A stretch of 10,945 nt of DNA from Hyphomicrobiales bacterium (GTDB lineage Bacteria > Pseudomonadota > Alphaproteobacteria > Rhizobiales > Xanthobacteraceae): positions 1 to 10,945 of the forward strand of contig JAHFPO010000071.1 in the NCBI GenBank assembly GCA_023266695.1, given 5' to 3'. Positions 1-6,545 of this stretch are shown piece after piece. A program made the translations under genes and the position numbers. The notes under the pieces are model-generated. The model searched no databases, had not been told where the DNA came from, and saw nothing but the letters and a program-made list of their open reading frames with translations. Within the stretch, counting starts at the first letter, position 1; each line of letters opens with the position of its first letter.

Positions 1-319
1 TCAAGCTTCCGCGGCTGGTCTCGATCGCACGGGCAACCGCCCGGCGGGCGGCGCGGCGCTCGGCCGCGCGCTCGAGCAGCTTCGTGGTTGGATCGCTGAG
101 GAAGGGTAGCGCGGCGGCGTCGCTGAGATCGCTGCGGCTGAGACCAATATCCTTGAGCATGTGGTCGTCGAGCCGGGCGAGATTGGCGAGCACGCGGCGG
201 CCGGAAATCGCGCGCGTGAGTTCGGCCACCCGGCGGATCAGGGCCCGACACCGGGCCGCAAGCGGGCGCGGAACCAGATCGAAGCCGGCCTTGATGCGGG
301 TAGTGCCGAGGAACGACAT
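1..319 (-). CDS. DUF1127 (YjiS-like) domain protein, C-terminus cut by the window edge
   Basis: This minus-strand frame starts with ATG at 319-317 and stays open for 106 codons to the window edge, so the stop lies outside. A TCA at 1-3 looks like a stop but is out of frame. A GGAG (328-325) sits 5 nt before the ATG. The DUF1127 signature is at about residues 41-68: RRVLANLARLDDHMLKDIGL followed by SRSDL. The N-terminus is basic and the C-terminal tail is rich in Arg and Ala. DUF1127 proteins are short, Arg-rich alphaproteobacterial proteins. Some have been linked to RNA turnover and phosphate or carbon adaptation in Agrobacterium, and several are targets of the LysR regulator VtlR in Brucella. 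This is one of the longer members; many are about 45-75 residues. It is divergent from a LysR gene, which suggests that gene regulates it. Family assignment is firm; the function here is unknown. Confidence 0.85.
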   Translation of the reverse strand, partial: MSFLGTTRIKAGFDLVPRPLAARCRALIRRVAELTRAISGRRVLANLARLDDHMLKDIGLSRSDLSDAAALPFLSDPTTKLLERAAERRAARRAVARAIETSRGSL

Positions 320-411
320 GGGGTCTCCACCGTGATTGCGGGACGATGACGGGCCTTTTCGCGCCCGCGGCTTGCGCGTGCGACCCGAAATCACCGAATT
401 CCGTGAGGATA

Positions 412-440
412 TTTATGGATCGAGGAGATTGATAAGTGAA
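412..440 (-). promoter_or_regulatory. candidate sigma-70-type promoter for the DUF1127 gene
   Basis: Read on the minus strand, a -35-like TTCACT (440-435) is followed after 17 bp by a -10-like CATAAA (417-412). Each hexamer matches 4 of 6 consensus bases. Transcription would start near 405, giving a leader of about 86 nt. The region is distinctly AT-richer than its surroundings. This is a match by eye only. Confidence 0.35.
419..433. promoter_or_regulatory. LysR-type box 1 (ATC-N9-GAT)
   Basis: ATC (419-421), nine bases, then GAT (431-433) form the T-N11-A dyad typical of LysR-family sites (T420, A432). The box lies between the candidate -35 and -10 of the DUF1127 promoter. Its centre is about 21 bp upstream of the predicted start, where the activation half-site of a LysR target usually falls. 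Confidence 0.35.
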
Positions 441-450
441 ACGAATGTTT
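439..450. repeat. perfect inverted repeat AAAC-N4-GTTT in the divergent spacer
   Basis: AAAC (439-442) and GTTT (447-450) flank GAAT. The repeat overlaps the candidate -35 of the DUF1127 promoter and lies roughly midway between the two LysR-type boxes. It could be part of an operator, but a 4-bp arm is short and may be chance. Confidence 0.25.
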
Positions 451-462
451 TTAATCTGACCC

Positions 463-477
463 ATCATAACTCTTGAT
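463..477. promoter_or_regulatory. LysR-type box 2 (ATCA-N7-TGAT)
   Basis: ATCA (463-466) and TGAT (474-477) form a perfect 4-bp-arm dyad that is also ATC-N9-GAT and T-N11-A (T464, A476). Its centre, near 470, is about 65 bp upstream of the predicted DUF1127 start. That is the usual place for the high-affinity recognition site of a LysR activator. It ends 19 bp before the LysR ATG, so the same site could serve autorepression. Confidence 0.4.
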
Positions 478-496
478 ACTATTCCGACCGGCCGCC

Positions 497-1375
497 ATGA
501 CCCCGCTCCTCGACATCGACCAGCTCAGGACCTTCGTCGCCATCGCCGAGACCGGCAGCTTCACCCGCGCCGCCGAGGTCGTGCACAAGACCCAGTCGGC
601 GGTCTCCATGCAGATGAAGCGGCTGGAGGAGCGGCTGGGGCGTCCGATCTTCGAGCGCGACGGGCGCGCCTCCAAGCTCACCGAGGATGGCGAGCGGCTC
701 CTCGACTACGCCCGCCGAATCGTGAAGCTTAATGCGGAAGCGCTCTCCTCGGTCGCGGGCGCGGGCCTCACCGGACGGGTGCGGCTGGGCGTGCCCGACG
801 ATTATGCCGAGCGCTATCTGCCCGAGATCATGGCGCGCTTCTCGCGCTCGCACCCGGAAGTGGAGCTCACGGTGCTGTGCGAGCCGACGACCGAGCTGGT
901 GGAGCGCATCGACGCCGGCGATCTCGATCTCGCCATTGTCACCCATGTCGTCGCGAACCGGCCCTGCGAGGTGATCCGCCGCGAGCGCTTGGTGTGGGTT
1001 TCGTCAAATCGACACGCGACCCATCTCGAGGAGCCACTGCCGCTCGCGCTGTCGCGGCCGACCTGCCCGATGCGCCGCGCGGCAATCGAACGGCTGCAGC
1101 AGATCGGCCGTCCGCACCGAATCCTCTATAGCAGCGGCAATGCCGGCGCGGTCAGCGCGGCGGTGTTGGCCGGCCTCGCGGTTTCAGTGGTGCCGGAGTC
1201 GGGCCTCAGGCCCGGCTTGCGCGTGCTCGGGCCGGGCGACGGCTTTGCGGCGCTGCCTGCCTTCGATATCGGATTGTTGCGCAACCGGCACGAGTCGTCG
1301 GTGCTCGCCGACGCGCTCGCGACCCACATCGTCCAGGGCCTCGACAATCTTGCTGAGGTGGACGCCGCGGAGTAA
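497..1375 (+). CDS. LysR-family transcriptional regulator, LsrB/VtlR-like
   Basis: This 292-residue protein has the standard LysR layout. A winged helix-turn-helix spans about residues 7-66 (DIDQLRTFVAIAETGSFTRA, then KTQSAVSMQMKRLEERLG). A periplasmic-binding-protein-type effector domain follows from about 92 to 285 (GRVRLGVPDDYAERYLPEIM, later DLDLAIVTH). The ATG at 497 gives the usual N-terminus; an in-frame TTG at 473 would add eight residues. The DIDQLRTF...KTQSAVSMQM wording and the PDDYAERYLPEIM stretch recall rhizobial LsrB and Brucella VtlR. That is from memory, not an alignment. Cysteines lie at 128, 157 and 190. LsrB has been described as redox-responsive through cysteines and as acting on glutathione and LPS genes. 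The gene is divergent from DUF1127 and ends 13 bp from the end of gshA. The LysR call is secure; the subgroup is inferred. Confidence 0.93.
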   Translation: MTPLLDIDQLRTFVAIAETGSFTRAAEVVHKTQSAVSMQMKRLEERLGRPIFERDGRASKLTEDGERLLDYARRIVKLNAEALSSVAGAGLTGRVRLGVPDDYAERYLPEIMARFSRSHPEVELTVLCEPTTELVERIDAGDLDLAIVTHVVANRPCEVIRRERLVWVSSNRHATHLEEPLPLALSRPTCPMRRAAIERLQQIGRPHRILYSSGNAGAVSAAVLAGLAVSVVPESGLRPGLRVLGPGDGFAALPAFDIGLLRNRHESSVLADALATHIVQGLDNLAEVDAAE

Positions 1376-1388
1376 GGACCGGGTTTTC

Positions 1389-2759
1389 CTAATACGCGAG
1401 TGCTTCGAAAATCGGCTCGACCGAACCCTTCCATTCGCCGTGGAAGCGGGCGAGCAGGATTTCGGCGGGGGTCTTGCCGCTTTCGACCACTTGCTCGAGC
1501 GGGGCGAGGAAATGGCTCTCGTCGCGGCCCATGCGGTCGAGGCGGCGGCGGCGGCCAAGTCCGTCGCGGGCGAGCGCAACCACATCGCGGGCGAGATCGC
1601 GCACCTTGCGCTTGCGAATGGCTGCGTCGAATCCGAGCTTTGGAACCTGGTCGCGCAGCTCTTGGCGCTCGGCGGCGCTCCAGTCCTTGACGAGGTCCCA
1701 GGCGGCGTCGAGCGCGCCATCGTCATAGAGAATGCCGGTCCACAGGGCTGGCAGCGCGCAGATGCGCGCCCACGGGCCGCCGTCGGCGCCGCGCATTTCG
1801 AGATAGCGCTTCAGCCGCACTTCCGGGAACAGGGTGGTGATATGGTTTGCCCAGTCGGAGATGGTGGCCCGCTCGCCCGGCACGGCGGCGAGCTTGCCCG
1901 CCATCAAATCGCGGAACGATTTTCCGGCGACGTCGATGTAGCGGTCGCCGCGCTTGACGAAATACATCGGCACGTCGAGCGCATAATCGACCCAACGCTC
2001 GAACCCCATGCCGTCCTCGAACACCCACGGCAGCATGCCGGTGCGGTCGGGGTCGGTGTCGCGCCAGATGTGCGAGCGGTACGAAAGAAAACCGTTGGGC
2101 TTGCCCTCGGTGAAGGGGGAGTTGGCGAACAGCGCGGTCGCCACCGGCTGCAGCGCCAGACCCACGCGCAGCTTCCTCACCATGTCGGCCTCGGAGGAAA
2201 AATCGAGGTTCACCTGCACGGTGCAAGTGCGAAACATCATGTCGAGGCCGAGCTTGCCGACCTTCGGCGTATAAGCCGCCATGATCTTGTAGCGACCCTT
2301 GGGCATCATCGGCGTCTCGCTCCTCGTCCATTTCGGACTCATGCCGATGCCGAGGAAACCGACGCCGAGGGGCCGCGCGACCTCGCGCAATTGCGCGAGG
2401 TGGGCGTTGAGCTCGTTGCAGGTGTCGTGGATGGTCTGCAGCGGGGCGCCGGACAACTCGAACTGGCCGCCGGGCTCCAATGAAATCGCGCCGCCGCCGG
2501 TCACGTCGGCAAGGCCGATGATGGTCTCGCCCTCGAGAATCGGCTCCCAGCCGAGGAGCAGGCCCATGCCCTCCAGGAGCGCGCGGATGCCGCGCTTGCC
2601 CTCATAGGGCACGGGCGCGTGGCCCGTGAGCGTGAAGGCGAGCTTCTCGTGCTCGGTGCCGATGCGGAAGCGTGCGCGCGGTTTTGCTCCCGCCGCGAGC
2701 CAGGCCACGAGCTCGTCGCGCGACTCGACCGGGGTCATGTCGACTTGGTCGCGGGCCAT
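1389..2759 (-). CDS. gshA: glutamate-cysteine ligase, plant/alphaproteobacterial type
   Basis: This enzyme joins L-glutamate and L-cysteine in an ATP-dependent reaction (EC 6.3.2.2), the first and limiting step of cytosolic glutathione synthesis. The 456 residues match the usual length of the class. Recognisable blocks in order are RIGTEHEK (32-39), LEPGGQFELSGAPLQTIH (94-111), RTCTVQVNLDF (177-187), VFEDGMGFERWVDYALDVP (246-264) and KRYLEMRGADGGPW (317-330). The ATG at 2759 (MARDQVDMTP) is preceded by GGAG about 11 nt upstream. An in-frame ATG at 2738 is a possible alternative. The frame also opens 20 codons earlier at a TTG (2819), but that extension is low-complexity and unlikely to be used. 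The gene lies 94 bp downstream of the YbdK-type gene on the same strand and is convergent with the LysR gene. Confidence 0.95.
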   Translation of the reverse strand: MARDQVDMTPVESRDELVAWLAAGAKPRARFRIGTEHEKLAFTLTGHAPVPYEGKRGIRALLEGMGLLLGWEPILEGETIIGLADVTGGGAISLEPGGQFELSGAPLQTIHDTCNELNAHLAQLREVARPLGVGFLGIGMSPKWTRSETPMMPKGRYKIMAAYTPKVGKLGLDMMFRTCTVQVNLDFSSEADMVRKLRVGLALQPVATALFANSPFTEGKPNGFLSYRSHIWRDTDPDRTGMLPWVFEDGMGFERWVDYALDVPMYFVKRGDRYIDVAGKSFRDLMAGKLAAVPGERATISDWANHITTLFPEVRLKRYLEMRGADGGPWARICALPALWTGILYDDGALDAAWDLVKDWSAAERQELRDQVPKLGFDAAIRKRKVRDLARDVVALARDGLGRRRRLDRMGRDESHFLAPLEQVVESGKTPAEILLARFHGEWKGSVEPIFEALAY

Positions 2760-2808
2760 TCGAAAGAGCGCTCCGAGGAGGTGGATGGCGGGGGTGGACG
2801 GGGTCGCG

Positions 2809-2838
2809 ACGATACACAAGCCCCCGTCAAAGGGACAA
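2809..2838 (-). promoter_or_regulatory. weak candidate promoter for gshA
   Basis: In the 94-bp gap between the YbdK-type gene and gshA, the minus strand has TTGTCC (2838-2833), an 18-bp spacer, and TATCGT (2814-2809). Each hexamer matches 4 of 6 consensus bases. gshA could therefore have its own start in addition to read-through. The match is weak and by eye only. Confidence 0.2.
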
Positions 2839-2853
2839 TCACCGCCGGCTGCG

Positions 2854-3972
2854 TTAATGCAACGTCGCTTCGGCGAGCCAGGATTTGACCGCCCGGAACG
2901 CCTGGCCCCGGCTGCCGGTGCGGTGTTCGGCCTCGCGGAAGACCGCGATCTGGATATCGGCGCTGGTGCCCTGCTTGAGGATCGAACGGGCGCCGGCGGC
3001 CTCGTTTTCGCAGCCGAGCGCGCGCATATCCTCGGCCAGCTCGACGATCAGGTTCTCCACCACTTCCGGGATCGTCACCGCCCGGCGGGTGCGGCAATCG
3101 ACGAAGCTGCCGTGAATGCCGTAGCGCTGGGCGCGCCACTTGTTCTCGACCGCGATCGCCTGGTCGACCACGGTGAGATCGGAATTCACTCGCGGGTTGC
3201 GTACCAGATGACGCGCGAGCGCGCGATAGAGCGCCGCGATCGCCACCGCGTCCTCGACGCGGGTGCAGCTGTCGGGCGCGCGCAATTCGAGCGTCGGATG
3301 CTTCTGGGAGGGCCGGAGCGCCCACCAGATATAGCTCGAATCCTCGATCACGCCGGCCTCCACCAGGGTCGCCACATAGGCGTCGTAGTCGGCCTTGCTT
3401 TCGAACAGCGGGGGGAGGCCGGTGCGCGGCAATTCGTCATAGGCGGCGAGCCGGTAGCCCATCAGCCCGGTGCGGCGCGAGCGCCAGAACGGCGAGGAGG
3501 TGGCGAGCGCGATGAAAAGCGGGACGTACGGCAGCATCCGTCGCATCACATCGACCCGCCGATCGGTGTCGGGCAGTTCCACGTGCACGTGCAATCCGCA
3601 CAGAAGATTGCGCTCGCCGAGCATCTGCAGATCTTGCATGACGCCGTCGTAGCGGAGCGCCGGCGTATGGTGCGAGCCCGACCAGGTCGCGGTCGGATGG
3701 GTGCCGGAGGCGAAGAAGGAAAGGCCGTGCTCGGCGGCAATCGCGCCGACGGTGCGGCGCAATCCACGCAGTTCCTCGCGCGTGTCGGTGCAGGCCAAGG
3801 AAGGTTGCGTCATGACCTCGAGCTGCGCCTGCAACAGCTCGCGCGTCACCGCCGATCCGAGATTGCGTTTCAGCGCCAGAATGAAGGCAGCCGGCATCCG
3901 GCGCTGGACCGCCTTGGTCTCGGCGTCGACGATGAAATATTCTTCCTCGAGCCCGAACCGGTAATCTTCCAC
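2854..3972 (-). CDS. YbdK-type carboxylate-amine ligase (glutamate-cysteine ligase 2 family)
   Basis: This 372-residue protein belongs to the GCS2 superfamily in its shorter YbdK form. E. coli YbdK shows only weak glutamate-cysteine ligase activity and its true substrate is unclear. Visible blocks are GLEEEYFIVD (7-16), a nucleotide/metal-site glutamate cluster; CGLHVHVELPD (125-135); HPTLELRAPDSC (225-236); and ENKWRAQRYGIHG (276-288). The start is GTG at 3972. AGGAAAGG (3988-3981) lies 8 nt upstream, and an in-frame TAG two codons before the GTG rules out a longer N-terminus. The gene sits between rsmE and gshA on the same strand, beside a second enzyme of the same fold. It may supply gamma-glutamyl amides or another amino-acid conjugate, but the sequence does not show the substrate. 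Family assignment is firm. Confidence 0.9.
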   Translation of the reverse strand: MEDYRFGLEEEYFIVDAETKAVQRRMPAAFILALKRNLGSAVTRELLQAQLEVMTQPSLACTDTREELRGLRRTVGAIAAEHGLSFFASGTHPTATWSGSHHTPALRYDGVMQDLQMLGERNLLCGLHVHVELPDTDRRVDVMRRMLPYVPLFIALATSSPFWRSRRTGLMGYRLAAYDELPRTGLPPLFESKADYDAYVATLVEAGVIEDSSYIWWALRPSQKHPTLELRAPDSCTRVEDAVAIAALYRALARHLVRNPRVNSDLTVVDQAIAVENKWRAQRYGIHGSFVDCRTRRAVTIPEVVENLIVELAEDMRALGCENEAAGARSILKQGTSADIQIAVFREAEHRTGSRGQAFRAVKSWLAEATLH

Positions 3973-4233
3973 CCTCTAGCCCTTTCCTGCCGCGCCGATC
4001 GACAGTCGAGACGAGCAAAACCGATCGCTGTAGTGATGGATGCGCACGAGGCTCAGGTGAAACCGGACCAAATTGAGGCGCGATCCGGTCGGTCAGCCAA
4101 GGCATTGACGACGCAGAAATATTTTTCCCCAATGGGGCGAAGAGCGGGGGCGACCCCCGGGCGCGGGCGCAAGATAACTTCGCACCTGCGATAATGTTCC
4201 CTGGCCCAATTCGGCCGGCCGAGGCGACCCCGT
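3973..4233. other. 261-bp gene-free gap between rsmE and the YbdK-type gene
   Basis: I see no convincing gene in this stretch. It holds two compact inverted repeats near its rsmE end (4127-4137 and 4145-4159), described separately, and an AT-rich patch (about 4117-4126). It also contains the Shine-Dalgarno sequence of the downstream GTG-start gene (3988-3981). I found no clear -35/-10 pair for that gene. The gap is long for an operon junction, so the ligase may be transcribed independently of rsmE. Confidence 0.5.
4127..4159 (-). repeat. pair of adjacent short hairpins downstream of rsmE
   Basis: Downstream of rsmE on the minus strand come two hairpins. The first (4159-4145) has a 6-bp G/C stem, CGGGGG/CCCCCG, with a 3-nt loop. 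The second (4137-4127) is CCCC-ATT-GGGG. Seven bases separate them. The second is followed by an A-rich run, not a T-run, so this is not a canonical intrinsic terminator on this strand. In the plus direction the run of Ts precedes the hairpin. They could slow transcription or protect the rsmE 3' end. Confidence 0.4.
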
Positions 4234-4974
4234 TCATCGCCAATCCTCGCGGGCGGCCTGAACGAGCGCGAGCGCCGCCACGGCGGCGGTGTCGGCGCGC
4301 AGGATGCGCGGTCCGAGCGACAGACGGATGGTCCGCTCGCGCGCGAGGAGCGCGCGGCGCTCGCTTTCGTCGAACCCGCCCTCGGGACCGATCAGCACGG
4401 TGAGCAGGCCCGCCGGAATGCGCGCGAGCGCCGCCAGCGGATCTCCGGTTCCTGCTTCCTCGTCGCAGAAGACGATGACCTGGTCGGAGGCAAGGGCCTC
4501 GAGCCAGCGCGAAAAGGAGACCGGCTCCTCGACCGCGGGCAGGCTGAGAATACCGCATTGCTCGGCCGCCTCGATCACGTTGGCGCGCACGCGGTCGAGA
4601 TTCACGCGGGTGACCTGGGTATGGCGGGTGAGCACGGGCGAAAGCCTGCTCGCGCCCATCTCGACCGCCTTCTGGACCATATAGTCGAGGCGCGCATGCT
4701 TGAGCGGCGCGAAGGCATAGGCGAGGTCACGGGCCACGCTCTGCGGGCGCACGCGCGCTTCGAGCACGAGGCGCGCTTGACGGCGGGCCGCGGGTTCGAG
4801 CCGGGCGTGCCATTCGCCCTCCCGGCCGTTGAACACCAAGACCGCGGCGCCCGGCTCGAGACGAAGCACGTTCAAGAGATAATTCGAGCGCGCGCGATCG
4901 AGCACGAGTTCGGCTCCCTCCTCGAGATCCTCCGCGACATAGAGGCGCCGGGTGCGGAAATCATGTTTCGCCAT
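4234..4974 (-). CDS. rsmE: 16S rRNA (uracil1498-N3)-methyltransferase RsmE
   Basis: RsmE is an S-adenosylmethionine-dependent SPOUT (trefoil-knot) enzyme that methylates N3 of U1498 in 16S rRNA within the assembled 30S subunit. The 246-residue length is normal. An N-terminal PUA-like RNA-binding part spans about residues 1-70 (RRLYV, then NYLLNVLRLEPG). The SPOUT domain follows, with KHARLDYMVQKAVEMG (92-107), EAAEQCG (135-141), LIGPEGGFDESE (194-205) and the knot SLGPRILRADTA (219-230). After EAAEQCG this copy has Ile where Arg is common in the family, a small deviation of uncertain meaning. The start codon is ATG at 4974, with only a weak purine-rich sequence before it. The gene is divergent from the secreted-protein gene at 5065, with 90 bp between them. 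Confidence 0.95.
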   Translation of the reverse strand: MAKHDFRTRRLYVAEDLEEGAELVLDRARSNYLLNVLRLEPGAAVLVFNGREGEWHARLEPAARRQARLVLEARVRPQSVARDLAYAFAPLKHARLDYMVQKAVEMGASRLSPVLTRHTQVTRVNLDRVRANVIEAAEQCGILSLPAVEEPVSFSRWLEALASDQVIVFCDEEAGTGDPLAALARIPAGLLTVLIGPEGGFDESERRALLARERTIRLSLGPRILRADTAAVAALALVQAAREDWR

Positions 4975-5064
4975 GGCTGCTTTGCCGGTCAGGGGACCTG
5001 CCGCGATTTTGCCTCATCTAGGGGATTTTTGTACGGCTGTAATGCCTGCTAGAGACTACCGCAC

Positions 5065-5577
5065 ATGCATGCCCGTCCCTTGCTGATCCTGCTCTTCGGC
5101 CCGATGCTCGCCCTGGCGGGAGGCGCCCCGGCGTTCGCCCAGGCCGATCCTTTCGCCCAAGCCGACGGGCAAGCGTGCCAGCGGGAATTCGAAAAGCTCA
5201 AGGCTGCCCTCGATAAGAACGGCGCGACGCTCAAGGCCGCCGGCCAACGCAAGGCGCAGGCGCAGGAAATGTGTCAGCTGCTCCGCCGCTATACCGAGGG
5301 CGAGGACAAGTTGATCAAATTCTTCGTGCAAAAAAAGACCGCGTGTCAAATCCCCGACCAGGTGCTGAAGCAAGCGAAGGAAGGCCACACCCAGGCGCTC
5401 GCTATGCGCACGCAGGTTTGCCAAGCCGCGGCGAGCGGAGCCGGAGCGCCGCCACCTCCCAGCATGGGGCTGAGCGGAGCATTGGGTTCGACGAGCGCGC
5501 CCGGTGCTCCGGTGGAGGGCACCCCGAGCGGCAGCGGCATCTTCGACACGCTGACCGGCAACGTCCTGCAGCGATGA
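5065..5577 (+). CDS. secreted small protein with four cysteines, function unknown
   Basis: This 170-residue protein has an N-terminal signal peptide: His/Arg at 2 and 4, a hydrophobic core at about 6-19, and an AFA cleavage site at about residue 25. It is probably periplasmic. The mature part has an amphipathic, Lys/Gln/Glu-rich helical section (about 36-122) with exactly four cysteines at 38, 70, 94 and 119. That spacing would fit two disulfides across a helical bundle. A low-complexity tail rich in Pro, Gly, Ser and Ala (about 121-160) follows, ending in SGIFDTLTGNVLQR. I do not recognise a named family. From memory, similar hypothetical proteins occur beside ubiA in other Rhizobiales. The ATG at 5065 has only a weak AGAG upstream. 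The stop overlaps the ubiA start (ATGA), so the two are probably translated together. Confidence 0.8.
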   Translation: MHARPLLILLFGPMLALAGGAPAFAQADPFAQADGQACQREFEKLKAALDKNGATLKAAGQRKAQAQEMCQLLRRYTEGEDKLIKFFVQKKTACQIPDQVLKQAKEGHTQALAMRTQVCQAAASGAGAPPPPSMGLSGALGSTSAPGAPVEGTPSGSGIFDTLTGNVLQR

Positions 5578-6545
5578 GCGGCGCCGGCCGTCCGGCCGCC
5601 GCGCCGCCCGTTGCCGATTCGACCGGCAATTGGGTCGATCGCAGCGCGCCCTCCTGGGCGCAGCCGTATTTGCGCTTGGCGCGCGCCGACCGGCCGATCG
5701 GTTCCTGGCTCCTGCTTCTGCCATGCTGGTGGTCGACGGCGCTCGCCGCCATCGCCGCGGGCGAGCGCTGGCCTCACCCCTGGTACCTCCTGTTGTTCGC
5801 GATCGGCGCCGTCGTCATGCGCGGCGCGGGCTGCACCTGGAACGACATCGTCGACCGCGAAGTCGATGCGCAAGTGGAGCGCACGCGCTCGCGCCCGATC
5901 CCCTCGGGCCAGGTTTCGATCGGCGCCGCGCTCGTGTTCGTCTTCGCGCAGGCGTTGGTCGGGCTGCTCGTGCTCCTGCAGTTCAACGCTTTCGCGATCG
6001 CCACCGGGTTCGCATCGGTGATCGTGGTCGCGCTCTATCCGTTCGCGAAACGGGTGACCTTCTGGCCGCAGCTGGTGCTCGGCCTGGCGTTTTCGTGGGG
6101 CGCGCTGATGGGCTGGGCGGCGGTGTTCGGCCGGCTCGATCTCCCGGCGCTCGTCCTCTATGCGGCCGCGATCCTGTGGGTCATCGGCTATGACACCATC
6201 TACGCCCACCAGGACCGCGAAGAGGACGCCATCGTCGGCGTGCGCTCGACCGCGCGGCTGTTCGGTCTGGCCACCAAACCGATGCTCGCGATCCTCTACG
6301 CGGGCACGGTCGCGCTCGCCGCGATCGCCGGATTGCTCGCCGGCGGCGGCGCCTTCTTCCTCGCCGGGCTCGCCGCCTTCGCGGCCCACCTTGGCTGGCA
6401 AGTAATGAGGATCGACGTGAAGGATTCCGCGCTTTGTCTCGCGCTGTTCCGGTCGAACCGCGATGCCGGGCTCATGCTGTTCGCCGGCCTCGTGCTCGAC
6501 GCGGTCGCGGGCTCACCCGGCGCGTTCATCACTCCGGGGCGATGA
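5574..6545 (+). CDS. ubiA: 4-hydroxybenzoate polyprenyltransferase UbiA
   Basis: UbiA is an inner-membrane prenyltransferase that attaches a polyprenyl chain to 4-hydroxybenzoate in ubiquinone synthesis. The 323-residue length is normal. The two Asp-rich motifs that bind Mg and diphosphate are intact: NDIVDREVD (90-98) and YDTIYAHQDREED (206-218). Multiple hydrophobic helices are visible, for example about 44-61, 70-83, 114-135, 138-155, 164-184, 188-205 and 236-275. The family hallmark RPIPSG is at 107-112. The frame is open from 5271, but the start is placed at the ATG at 5574. That position overlaps the stop of the secreted-protein gene as ATGA and gives a family-typical N-terminus, implying translational coupling. 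The 3' end overlaps the opposing DUF6101 gene by 17 bp. Confidence 0.95.
   Translation: MSGAGRPAAAPPVADSTGNWVDRSAPSWAQPYLRLARADRPIGSWLLLLPCWWSTALAAIAAGERWPHPWYLLLFAIGAVVMRGAGCTWNDIVDREVDAQVERTRSRPIPSGQVSIGAALVFVFAQALVGLLVLLQFNAFAIATGFASVIVVALYPFAKRVTFWPQLVLGLAFSWGALMGWAAVFGRLDLPALVLYAAAILWVIGYDTIYAHQDREEDAIVGVRSTARLFGLATKPMLAILYAGTVALAAIAGLLAGGGAFFLAGLAAFAAHLGWQVMRIDVKDSALCLALFRSNRDAGLMLFAGLVLDAVAGSPGAFITPGR

Noticed and set aside
1..3. TCA at the window edge as the stop codon of the DUF1127 gene
   Set aside because: Counting from the ATG at 319, the last full codon covers 4-2 (TTG), so TCA is out of frame and the gene continues outside.
1376..1388. Bidirectional terminator between the LysR gene and gshA
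   Set aside because: The gap is only 13 bp and shows no stem followed by a T-run in either direction.
1140..2483. Plus-strand open frame of 447 codons running from the LysR gene into gshA antisense
   Set aside because: It overlaps the end of the LysR gene in another frame and the antisense of gshA, and has no recognisable domain.
2626..4194. Long plus-strand open frame of 522 codons opposite gshA and the YbdK-type gene
   Set aside because: It is antisense to two well-recognised genes, is His/Arg/Ala-rich with no family motif, and is typical of shadow frames in GC-rich DNA.
5271..5573. N-terminal extension of ubiA to the frame opening at 5271
   Set aside because: It overlaps the secreted-protein gene for its whole length and adds about 100 residues not found in UbiA proteins; the ATGA overlap at 5574 is a better start.
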